From Planctomycetia bacterium (GTDB lineage Bacteria; Planctomycetota; Planctomycetia; Gemmatales; Gemmataceae), in contig JAKEEV010000365.1 of assembly GCA_022616395.1 (NCBI GenBank), forward strand, positions 1 through 10,476: DNA of 10,476 nucleotides, read 5' to 3'. Every line of letters starts with the position of its first letter. Position 1 is the stretch's first letter. The position numbers and the translations under genes were made by a program. The notes below the pieces were generated by a model. That model was given only the letters and a program-made list of their open reading frames with translations, had not been told where the DNA came from and did no database searches. This document shows, piece after piece, positions 1-6,327 of this stretch.

Positions 1-405
1 GACGTTCAGCCCGGCGGCTGAAACGCCAGCCGCGAGCGCGCGGGTCGCGTCTGGGTGGTCGATCAGAGTAGAGAACTTCGTGGCGGGGAACTTGCGGATA
101 AGTTCCTTCAGTCGGCCCACATTCGGCCCGACGAGCGGGTAAGCGATCAGCACATCAGGCGCGCCGATTGTGGCGAGCATTTCGGCTTCTGCGATTGTCG
201 CGCACTTGTGTTTGGTCACGCCCGCATCGAGCAGGAGTTTGGCAATCTCGCGCGTCTTGTGCGTCTTGACATGCGGGCGCAGGCGAGCGGGGCTTCCGGC
301 CATTTCGATGACGCGAGCAATGTTCTGGCGAATGAGGGAAGAGAAGAACACCAGCGCCGGGCTGTAAATGGCGTCGAGATTCGACAGAGCGTAAGCCGGG
401 TTCAC
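1..405 (-). CDS. D-threonine aldolase / D-serine dehydratase-like PLP enzyme, C-terminus cut by window edge
   Basis: Only the first 135 codons are in the window. The minus strand reads NPAYALSNLDAIYSPALVFF, then RLRPHVKTHK (residues 41-50), then a TIM-barrel-like stretch ending in AAGVSAAGLNV. A conserved TxxLDxxxSPAL opening followed by RPHVKTHK is typical of the alanine-racemase-fold D-threonine aldolase/D-serine dehydratase (DSD1) family. The first lysine of VKTHK (K47) should be the one that binds pyridoxal phosphate. Known members cleave D-threonine or D-allo-threonine to glycine and acetaldehyde, or deaminate D-serine; the substrate here cannot be told. GTG at 405-403 was chosen as start because GAGG at 417-414 lies 8 bases upstream and no ATG occurs between the in-frame stop at 531-529 and this point. 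The open frame upstream of the GTG runs through a palindromic repeat (PTALAGGVR) and is probably untranslated. It follows rsmB on the same strand and may be co-transcribed with it. Confidence 0.8.
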   Translation of the reverse strand, partial: MNPAYALSNLDAIYSPALVFFSSLIRQNIARVIEMAGSPARLRPHVKTHKTREIAKLLLDAGVTKHKCATIAEAEMLATIGAPDVLIAYPLVGPNVGRLKELIRKFPATKFSTLIDHPDATRALAAGVSAAGLNV

Positions 406-413
406 GGGAAGAG

Positions 414-417
414 CCTC
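414..417 (-). promoter_or_regulatory. Ribosome binding site supporting the GTG start of the aldolase-like gene
   Basis: The minus strand reads GAGG, 8 bases before GTG at 405-403. No other plausible start codon exists in this frame before the upstream stop, so this site decides the start. Confidence 0.5.
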
Positions 418-471
418 GTGGGGAAAGATGATGTGATTGTAGTCCTCACGCTCTGCGAAGCGGGAGTCTTT

Positions 472-559
472 GCGAACCCCGCCCGCAAGGGCGGTGGGTG
501 TTGTGTCCGTCGCTGACGCTTCCGGCTCTTAACCCACCGCCCTTGCGGGCGGGGTTCGC
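472..559. repeat. Family A palindromic element: two 28-base arms in perfect inverted orientation, downstream of rsmB
   Basis: Arm 472-499 and arm 532-559 are exact reverse complements over 28 bases, separated by a 32-base loop. Each arm also contains its own small palindrome, CCGCCC-GCAA-GGGCGG (read on either strand). The element begins one base after the rsmB stop codon (563-561). It fills most of the space to the next gene and could fold into a very stable hairpin in either transcript, so it may act as a terminator or an mRNA 3'-end stabiliser. No T-tract follows the arms, so it is not a canonical intrinsic terminator. Related copies occur inside rsmB and inside the aldehyde dehydrogenase gene. 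Confidence 0.9.
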
Positions 560-560
560 C

Positions 561-1964
561 TCACGCCTTCCTCAGTCGTGCCCAGTAACCGCCATCGGAA
601 GGCCGGCCGGGAACCGAGTTGTGTTCCGCTTCGAGCTTCACGCTTCCGCGCATTCCGCGAAGCACCGCTTTCACCACACCCTCATTCTCATCCGGCTCGA
701 TGCTGCATGTTGAGTACACCACCGCGCCACCGGGCTTCAGGCGTTCGACAGCCTGAATCAAGAGCCGCGTTTGAAGGCGGATGAGATACTCAAACTCGTT
801 CGGCTTGAGCCGCCAGCGAACTTCCGGTCTGCGACCGAGAACGCCTGTGTTGCTGCACGGCACATCCACGAGCGCTACATCGAACGGTCTGGGTGGCGGA
901 TCACCGTTCTCTGGAATAACAACTGTTTCAACGCCCTTCACGCCGAGCCGTTGACACTGGGCTGTCACTGTCTTGAGTCGCTCCGGATCGATGTCGCACG
1001 CGGAGATGCGTCCGCGATTGTCCATCAGTTCCGCGAGGTGAGTTGTCTTGCCTCCGGGCGCGGAGCACAAGTCAAGAACGTGCATTCCCGGCTGAACTCC
1101 GAGCGCGCTCGCGACCAGCATCGACGAGTGATCCTGCACGGTGAAGTCACCTTCGGCAAAACCGGGCAAGTCGCGAATCGCGTGATGTTCCGTGAGCCGA
1201 AGCGATTGCGGATGCTCGCCCGGTTCCGCTTCGATGAGACTTGCGGCGAGCCGGAGACGATACGTTTCGCGGTCGGTGTGAAGCTTGTTGGTGCGAATCC
1301 ACAACGGCGGAGGACTGTTGAACCAGAAACCCAACCGCGAACATTCCTCCGGGCCAAACTGATCCAGCCAGCGGTTCGCGAGCCACTGCGGAAGCGAGAA
1401 TGCCGCCGAGAGGTAGAGGTCGGGGTCGTTAAGTGGATCGGGAAGAATGGGACGAGCGAGCTTGCGGTAATGTTGATCGAACGGCACCGCGTCACTTCCC
1501 GCCTTCTGGGTGAACTCATCGGTCACCAACTCCGCGACTCGACGAAGCACGCCGTTGACGAAGCCCTTCGCCTTCGGAGCACTAACATACGGAGCAAGTT
1601 CGACAGTTTCGTGAACGGCCGCGTGCTTGGGAACGTGCGTGAGGAAAGTTAACTGGAACGCGCCGAGGTGAAGTACGTCCCACACGCGAGGTTGAACCGC
1701 GTGGAGCGGAATCTGAATGAACGGCTTCAGGATCGCATCGAGCGTTCCGCGACGCCTGATGACTCCGAACACCAGTTGCGTCACGAATCGGCGATCCTGT
1801 GGACTGAGTTGGCGAACCCCGCCCGCAAGGGCGGTGGGTTGACTATCACCCCCGCCCGCGAGGGCGGGGTTCGCCAGAGCCTGTTCGATCAGTTCGGCCA
1901 CGAACGCTTCGCGTGACCGCGAGCGGTTGAGCACCTCGACCGCAACTTGCCGGGCGGTCGTCAT
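561..1964 (-). CDS. rsmB: 16S rRNA (cytosine-967 C5)-methyltransferase RsmB
   Basis: The 467-residue product has the two-domain RsmB/Sun architecture: an N-terminal NusB-like RNA-binding helical domain (about residues 4-145, with RRFVTQLVFGVIRRRGTLD) and a C-terminal Rossmann methyltransferase. Visible motifs are the SAM-binding VLDLCSAPGGKTTHLAEL (296-313), the acidic ACDID (322-326), motif IV DVPCSNTG (367-374, C370) and motif VI YSTCSIEPDENE (417-428, C420). C420 aligns with the catalytic cysteine of the E. coli enzyme, C370 with the release cysteine. It methylates C967 of 16S rRNA with S-adenosylmethionine. ATG at 1964-1962 overlaps the fmt stop as ATGA, with GGAAG 7 bases upstream, so translation is probably coupled to fmt. 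Residues 31-52 are encoded by a palindromic repeat inserted in frame in the NusB-like domain, between the segment ending ELIEQAL and the one starting LSPQDRRF. Family assignment is secure; activity of the interrupted protein is inferred from its intact motifs. Confidence 0.95.
   Translation of the reverse strand: MTTARQVAVEVLNRSRSREAFVAELIEQALANPALAGGGDSQPTALAGGVRQLSPQDRRFVTQLVFGVIRRRGTLDAILKPFIQIPLHAVQPRVWDVLHLGAFQLTFLTHVPKHAAVHETVELAPYVSAPKAKGFVNGVLRRVAELVTDEFTQKAGSDAVPFDQHYRKLARPILPDPLNDPDLYLSAAFSLPQWLANRWLDQFGPEECSRLGFWFNSPPPLWIRTNKLHTDRETYRLRLAASLIEAEPGEHPQSLRLTEHHAIRDLPGFAEGDFTVQDHSSMLVASALGVQPGMHVLDLCSAPGGKTTHLAELMDNRGRISACDIDPERLKTVTAQCQRLGVKGVETVVIPENGDPPPRPFDVALVDVPCSNTGVLGRRPEVRWRLKPNEFEYLIRLQTRLLIQAVERLKPGGAVVYSTCSIEPDENEGVVKAVLRGMRGSVKLEAEHNSVPGRPSDGGYWARLRKA
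1811..1875. repeat. Family A palindromic element inserted in frame inside rsmB
   Basis: Arm 1811-1839 is the same sequence as the left arm at 472-499 with one extra base. It is followed 8 bases later by 1848-1875, a variant arm in which the small palindrome carries GCGA instead of GCAA at its centre. The ends of the element are inverted (GGCGAACCCC at the left, GGGGTTCGCC at the right). On the rsmB strand the element reads ANPALAGGGDSQPTALAGGVRQ, residues 31-52, without a stop or frameshift. The peptide is absent from the usual RsmB pattern, in which the LSPxDR segment follows the preceding helix directly. Confidence 0.88.
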
Positions 1965-2974
1965 GACAGCACTTCCGGGCCGAACCGCATGCCTTCAACG
2001 ACCGGATAGCCGCGCAAGAACTCCTCCGCGGTCATCTTCTTCTTGCCAGCGGGTTGAAGTTCTTCAATCTCGATCACCCAACGAGTTTCCCCATTATCCG
2101 CGTAACCTGCTGCCACAAAGAGAGACTTCGGGAAATGTCCGAGTGGGTCTGCGAACACTTGGCCGGGCTGGAACTCCTTGTTGCACTTCACAGGGAACTC
2201 GCCAGCAATGTTCACGATCACCCGCATTGATTCCTTGCCCGGTCGGTGAAGGAACGCGTACGCGGTGGGCCACGGTTGCATCGCGCGGACGAAGCGGCAG
2301 ATGTAGTCTGCTGGTTTCGTCCAGTCGATGAGTCCGAATTCCTTCTTGATCTTCGGGGCCTTCGTGACCAGCGCCGGGTCTTGCTTTGTCCCTTCCACCG
2401 GGCCACCTGACTGATACTTCCGTGCGGCTTCGACCGCGAGTTTCGCTCCGAGTATTGCGAGGCGTGCTTCGAGGCTGCCCGTTGTGTCGTCGGGAAGGAT
2501 GTCGATTGCTTCTTGCAAGATCATGTTGCCGGAGTCGAGGCCAGGAGTCACCTTGATGATGGTCACGCCCGTTTGCGTCTCGCCATTCAGAATGGCATAC
2601 GCGACCGGAGCCGCACCCCGATACTTTGGCAGAAGTGAAGCGTGTACGTTGATCGTTCCGCGTGTGGGGATACTCAGCACGTCCTTCGAGAGAATCTGAC
2701 CGTACGCAGCGACAACGAGTAAATCCGGCTTCATCGCGCGAAGCAGCTCCAAGCCTTCTGGCGTGTTGATGCTTTCTGGCTGAGCCACTGACACGTTCGC
2801 GCTGCGGGCGATGTTCGCCATTCCCTTACCGGTTTGTCGCGTGCTTCCGCGCTTGTTCCCAGTGTCACGCTCCGGTTGTGTCACAAGCCCCACCACGTCG
2901 CCACCGAACGCCGAGATCAACGCCTCGAACGTCGGCTCCGCGAACGTCCCCGTTCCCGTCATCACTATTCGCAT
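1961..2974 (-). CDS. fmt: Methionyl-tRNA formyltransferase
   Basis: The 337-residue product formylates the amino group of methionyl-tRNA(fMet) using 10-formyltetrahydrofolate, making the initiator tRNA for translation. The N-terminal Rossmann-like domain (1 to about 205) starts MRIVMTGTGTFAEPTFEAL. It carries the catalytic triad seen in the family as N109 and H111 in INVHASLLPKYRGAAP, and D147 in PGLDSGNM. The C-terminal OB-fold tRNA-binding domain (about 210-337) contains IDWTKPADYICRFVRAMQPW and ends with the usual LQPAGKKKMTAEEFLRG. Length is close to the family norm of about 315. ATG at 2974-2972 is supported by GGAG six bases upstream. The gene lies between def, whose product later removes the formyl group, and rsmB, whose start overlaps the fmt stop by four bases. 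No anomaly is seen. Confidence 0.97.
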   Translation of the reverse strand: MRIVMTGTGTFAEPTFEALISAFGGDVVGLVTQPERDTGNKRGSTRQTGKGMANIARSANVSVAQPESINTPEGLELLRAMKPDLLVVAAYGQILSKDVLSIPTRGTINVHASLLPKYRGAAPVAYAILNGETQTGVTIIKVTPGLDSGNMILQEAIDILPDDTTGSLEARLAILGAKLAVEAARKYQSGGPVEGTKQDPALVTKAPKIKKEFGLIDWTKPADYICRFVRAMQPWPTAYAFLHRPGKESMRVIVNIAGEFPVKCNKEFQPGQVFADPLGHFPKSLFVAAGYADNGETRWVIEIEELQPAGKKKMTAEEFLRGYPVVEGMRFGPEVLS

Positions 2975-2986
2975 GCATCACTCCGG

Positions 2987-3081
2987 GCGAACGGCCGGCG
3001 TGAGCCGGCCGGTGTTTTCACCATCGGGCTTACGCCTCGACGTTCACACAAGACACCAGCCGGCTCACGCCGGCCGTTCGC
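2987..3081. repeat. Family B palindromic element filling the def-fmt gap
   Basis: Arms 2987-3015 and 3053-3081 are inverted copies of 29 bases with a single mismatch, around a 37-base loop. Each arm contains an inner palindrome of the form GCCGGC-GTGA-GCCGGC (read on the + strand in the left arm). The element starts immediately after the def stop codon (3084-3082) and ends 12 bases before the fmt start, just clear of the fmt Shine-Dalgarno. It is placed to modulate read-through or mRNA processing between def and fmt. A related core recurs at 10129-10190. Confidence 0.9.
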
Positions 3082-3636
3082 CTACAACTTCGCGTCCAGG
3101 CCCGGCGGCAGTTCGCCTTTCTTCTTCGCTTTCTCGAAGTCCGCTTTGAACTTCTCCAGGTCCTTCTGACTTCGCGACAGACCGAGCGAACCCATCACGT
3201 CGATGAAGAGCGTCCCGTTGAGGTGGTCGCACTCGTGCTGCCACACGCGAGCCGCCAGATCGCTTGCCGTCATCTCCTTCTCTTCACCCAGCAGGTTGAA
3301 GTATTTCACGACCACCGTCTTGTGCCGGCGCACGTTCTGGTAGAGGCCGGGAAAACTCAGGCACCCTTCGCGGTCGTTGATCAGGCCGCCTTTCTTCTCG
3401 ACGATCACGGGGTTGATCGCGACGCACTCCAGTTCCGGCTTCTCGTGGTCGCCCGCGAAGTTCATCACGAGCAACTGAATGTCCAGACCGACTTGCGGGG
3501 CGGCTAATCCGAGTCCTTCGTGTCCGTACATCAACTCCAGCATCTCGGCGGCGGCCTTCTGCACCTCCGCGTCGATTGACGTGATGGGTCGGGCTTTGAC
3601 TCGCAGGGCGGGATGCGGATAGTTCAGAATCTTCAT
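3082..3636 (-). CDS. def: Peptide deformylase
   Basis: The 184-residue product removes the N-formyl group from nascent proteins in the cytoplasm. All three family motifs are present: motif I GLGLAAPQ (41-48), motif II EGCLS (90-94) with metal ligand C92, and motif III HECDH (134-138) with ligands H134 and H138 and the general base E135. The start MKILNYPHPALR is the typical beginning of the family, so ATG at 3636-3634 is accepted even though no clear Shine-Dalgarno precedes it. The C-terminal tail after about residue 150 is lysine-rich and charged (EKFKADFEKAKKKGELPPGL). It is the first gene of the def-fmt-rsmB cluster and has a good extended -10 promoter about 40 bases upstream. Confidence 0.97.
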   Translation of the reverse strand: MKILNYPHPALRVKARPITSIDAEVQKAAAEMLELMYGHEGLGLAAPQVGLDIQLLVMNFAGDHEKPELECVAINPVIVEKKGGLINDREGCLSFPGLYQNVRRHKTVVVKYFNLLGEEKEMTASDLAARVWQHECDHLNGTLFIDVMGSLGLSRSQKDLEKFKADFEKAKKKGELPPGLDAKL

Positions 3637-3677
3637 TGCAAAAACGCGTTCGAGAGCGAAGAAATCCAGGTAGATGA

Positions 3678-3686
3678 ATTATAGCA
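3678..3686 (-). promoter_or_regulatory. Extended -10 promoter for the def-fmt-rsmB operon
   Basis: The minus strand reads TGCTATAAT (3686 to 3678), a perfect -10 hexamer with the TGn extension used by housekeeping sigma factors. No good -35 hexamer is found 16-18 bases upstream, which is common for extended -10 promoters. Transcription would begin near 3670, leaving a leader of roughly 35 bases before the def ATG. This is the only strong promoter-like site in the 175-base gap between the divergent genes. No convincing promoter for the plus-strand neighbour was found. Confidence 0.55.
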
Positions 3687-3794
3687 GAAGCCGTTGCTCT
3701 GATGCACGGGGCGGAAGCCCTGTGGTTGTGTGCGGAAAACCGTGGACATCTCGCGGGCGGCGCGGTTTCATTGGGCGCCGTCCCATCCCGCCCA

Positions 3795-3800
3795 GAGGAG
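3795..3800 (+). promoter_or_regulatory. Ribosome binding site fixing the start of the CehA-like gene
   Basis: GAGGAG lies 11 bases before ATG at 3812 and places the start directly before a signal peptide. The same GAGGAG hexamer, six bases before the ATG, precedes the other exported protein gene of the window. Confidence 0.6.
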
Positions 3801-3811
3801 TCCCACCAACC

Positions 3812-6208
3812 ATGACACGCCTCTCCTTAACCCTGTTCGCGGTGCTTGCTCTGAGTAGCAGCTCACGCGCGGCCGACCTGCCGGTGGTCGGCGATGTGGA
3901 AGGTCAGCCGCTGGCGGCCAATGCTTCGCGTCTGCTCAAGGCGCTCGACTTCCTCGGTGCGCCGTTACCCGCGGACACCACGAAAGCGCTCACCAAAGCC
4001 ATCGAGGACAAAGACCCCAAGAAGATCCAGGAGATTCTTGACAAGCACGTGCTCTTCGGAGTCACGGTGAATCCCGAAGCTCGCGTCAAAGTCGTGAAAG
4101 GTCCAGGAAGCACCACCCTTCAGCAAGCCGGCTGGACGCCGGTGCTCGTGAAGGTCTCGAACGACAGCACGGTGAAGAAGTTGCTCAAGATCATGAGTCC
4201 GCAATCCGGCGAGAGGTTCAGTGGACGAGGAGAGAAGAACCCCAAGGACGACCCGAAGATCGCCGAGCGATTCCTTCAGGTCGAAATGTTCACCTCGCCG
4301 CCGATGACCGCGGAGTTAAGCGGCCTGAAGGTCGAATACGCCATCGCGCTGATCTACTCCTCCGAAAGCGGCAAGCGCGAAGCCACAATCGGCTTTGATC
4401 TCGGGCAGGGGAATCAGGATCTCGGCTTCCGCGGAGAAACAGCCGTGCTGTTTGAAGTGAAACCAGCCATCGCGGTGAAAGTCAGCGCGAAGGACTTCGA
4501 CGGCAAGCCGACAGTCGCGCGACTCACAATCACCGACGCAGCCGGACACGTCTATCCGCCACGAGCGAAGCGCCTCGCGCCGGACTTCTTCTTCCAAAAC
4601 CAAATCTACCGGCCCGATGGCGGAACCGTGCTTCTTCCGCCGGGAACTTATACGCTGCAATACGGCCGCGGGCCGGAATACTTGCTGAAGACGGAAAAAC
4701 TCGTGATTGTTGCTCCCGGAGCGAAGGGTGCGAACGCCATCAATGCGAAACTGGAACGCTGGGTGAACCCGGCTGACTATGGCTGGTTCAGTGGCGATCA
4801 CCACATCCACGCGGCCGGCTGCGCTCACTACACGAACCCAAGCGAAGGCGTGCTTCCTCAAGATATGTTCCTGCATGTCAAGGGCGAAGGGTTGAACGTC
4901 GGTTGCTGCCTGACGTGGGGGCCGTGTTACGACTACCAGAGGAAGTTCTTCGATCCCAAGCCGTGGGAACGAAGCGAGCCGTTCACCATTCTGAAGTACG
5001 ACGTGGAGGTGAGCGGATTCGGCTCGCAAGCTCTCGGTCATGTGTGTCTGCTGAACCTGCGCGATCAGACATTCCCCGGTTCCGGCGGAACGAAAGTCAA
5101 GGGCTGGCCGACCTGGACAACGCCTCTGATGAAGTGGGCGAAGGAGCAAGGCGCAGTGACTGGCTACGCTCACTCGGCCAACGGTCTTGGCGTGAACATG
5201 AAGGACGGCCACGCCGCCAAGCGGCATCTCGCCGCGCTGGACGCGAACAAGAACGGCCTCATCAGCAAGGACGAGGCGACGAAAGGATGGTGGCCGTTAC
5301 CCGAACCGTTCGCCACGGTGGACGCCAACGGAGACGGCGACATCAACCTGGCGGAGTTGGTGAAGAGCATGACGCGCGTTTACGACAAGCTGCCGAACCT
5401 GAACGTTCCCGAAATGAACGGCATCGGCGCTCAGGAAGTGTGTGTCACGACAGCGATGGGCGTGTGTGACTTCATCTCCGCGATGGACACGGCCCGTACG
5501 CTGGAATGGAACTGCTGGTATCACATCATGAATTGCGGTTTCCCGCTGAAGGCCAGCGGCGAGACGGATTTCCCCTGCATCTCCGGTAGCCGCGTCGGTC
5601 AGGGGCGTGTCTATGTGCAACTCGGCAAGGGCGTGGACATGGTCGATTACGCCGTGTGGTGCAAGGGCATCGCTCAAGGTCGGTCGTATGTCTCGGATGG
5701 TTACGCTCATGCTCTGGAGTTCAAGGTCGGAGACAAGTCGCCTGGCTTTGGAGATGTGAAGCTCGATCAGGGCGGCATGGTGAAGGTGACCGCGAAGGTC
5801 GCCTTCGGAAAGGATGTCGCGCTGGGCACCGCGCCCGGCGCGCAAGTGCCCGTGGGCGACAACCGCAAGGTGGAACTGGTGGTGAATGGGAAGGTAGTCG
5901 CGTCGAAGGATGTGCCGGCCGACAACAAGGCTCACAATCTGGCCTTCGAGGTGAAGATCGACAAGAGTTCGTGGGTGGCTCTGAGGCACTATCCGCAGAT
6001 GCACACCAACCCGGTGAATGTGATCGTTGGCGGGAAGCCGATCCGCGCGAGCAAGGCCAGCGCGAAGTGGTGTATCGGCGCGATTGAGCAACTCTGGGTG
6101 GTCCGCGGGCAAGGTATCAAGGCTGACGAACGCCCGGAGGCCGAGAAAACCTTCAAGCAGGCAATCGACATTTACAAGAAGATCGCCGCGGAATGTGCAG
6201 ACGAGTAG
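3812..6208 (+). CDS. Exported CehA/McbA-type (PHP-like) metallohydrolase with two EF-hand loops
   Basis: The 798-residue product begins with a signal peptide (MTRLSLTLFAVLALSSSSRA, cleavage likely before ADLP), so it should act outside the cytoplasm. Residues about 220-297 resemble a carboxypeptidase-regulatory-like beta-sandwich, with PPGTYTLQYGRGPEY. A PHP-like segment follows: GDHHIH (328-333), probably metal-binding, then LNVGCCLTWGPC and GYAHSANG (451-458). Two canonical EF-hand loops, DANKNGLISKDE (477-488) and DANGDGDINLAE (504-515), are inserted within this region. Conserved segments resume with NGIGAQEVCVTTAMGVCDFI and SGETDFPC (582-589). The C-terminus is a beta-rich module plus a short charged helix. 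CehA and McbA hydrolyse carbamate or amide compounds, but that substrate should not be transferred here: secreted planctomycete members are uncharacterised. An ATG at 3674 in the same frame would add 46 residues with no signal peptide logic and was rejected. It converges on the aldehyde dehydrogenase gene. Confidence 0.85.
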   Translation: MTRLSLTLFAVLALSSSSRAADLPVVGDVEGQPLAANASRLLKALDFLGAPLPADTTKALTKAIEDKDPKKIQEILDKHVLFGVTVNPEARVKVVKGPGSTTLQQAGWTPVLVKVSNDSTVKKLLKIMSPQSGERFSGRGEKNPKDDPKIAERFLQVEMFTSPPMTAELSGLKVEYAIALIYSSESGKREATIGFDLGQGNQDLGFRGETAVLFEVKPAIAVKVSAKDFDGKPTVARLTITDAAGHVYPPRAKRLAPDFFFQNQIYRPDGGTVLLPPGTYTLQYGRGPEYLLKTEKLVIVAPGAKGANAINAKLERWVNPADYGWFSGDHHIHAAGCAHYTNPSEGVLPQDMFLHVKGEGLNVGCCLTWGPCYDYQRKFFDPKPWERSEPFTILKYDVEVSGFGSQALGHVCLLNLRDQTFPGSGGTKVKGWPTWTTPLMKWAKEQGAVTGYAHSANGLGVNMKDGHAAKRHLAALDANKNGLISKDEATKGWWPLPEPFATVDANGDGDINLAELVKSMTRVYDKLPNLNVPEMNGIGAQEVCVTTAMGVCDFISAMDTARTLEWNCWYHIMNCGFPLKASGETDFPCISGSRVGQGRVYVQLGKGVDMVDYAVWCKGIAQGRSYVSDGYAHALEFKVGDKSPGFGDVKLDQGGMVKVTAKVAFGKDVALGTAPGAQVPVGDNRKVELVVNGKVVASKDVPADNKAHNLAFEVKIDKSSWVALRHYPQMHTNPVNVIVGGKPIRASKASAKWCIGAIEQLWVVRGQGIKADERPEAEKTFKQAIDIYKKIAAECADE

Positions 6209-6210
6209 AC

Positions 6211-6327
6211 AGTCAGTGATCAGTAATCAGTTATCAGTTACCAGTTACCAGTAATCAGATCAGAAGAGGTTACTTGCCTTTCGACTTACTGACTGATGAC
6301 TGATGACTGATTACTGATTACTGATCA
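6211..6327. repeat. Family C heptamer-repeat palindrome between convergent genes
   Basis: Both sides are built from a degenerate 7-base unit, TCAGTAA or close variants, in direct tandem: about six units on the left (6211-6258) and the inverse units TTACTGA/TGACTGA on the right. Arms 6217-6254 and 6290-6327 pair as inverted repeats at 32 of 38 positions, around a 35-base loop. The element starts two bases after the stop codon of the CehA-like gene (6206-6208). Its right arm includes the stop codon of the aldehyde dehydrogenase (6327-6325). It is well placed as a bidirectional terminator, but no flanking T-tract is present. Confidence 0.88.

Noticed and set aside
55..516. Plus-strand open frame of 153 codons at the left edge
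   Set aside because: It is the antisense shadow of the aldolase-like gene, whose minus-strand translation contains the conserved RPHVKTHK motif.
472..559. Canonical intrinsic terminator
   Set aside because: The hairpin is strong, but neither strand has a run of T after the stem, so only a looser terminator or stabiliser role can be suggested.
771..1652. Plus-strand open frame of 293 codons within rsmB
   Set aside because: It runs antisense to well-conserved methyltransferase motifs and has no recognisable protein features; a high-GC artefact.
3674..3811. Upstream ATG that would lengthen the CehA-like protein by 46 residues
   Set aside because: The extension would bury the signal peptide, overlaps the def promoter, and the ATG at 3812 has a GAGGAG ribosome binding site.
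5297..6112. Minus-strand open frame of 271 codons under the CehA-like gene, with similar ones at 4316-5227 and 8914-9852
   Set aside because: All are antisense to genes with clear signal peptides and domains, and their translations are rich in arginine and histidine as expected for shadows of GC-rich genes.
6211..6327. CRISPR array or replication iterons
   Set aside because: The repeats are only seven bases, directly abutting, degenerate and mirrored; there are no spacers and no replication or cas genes.
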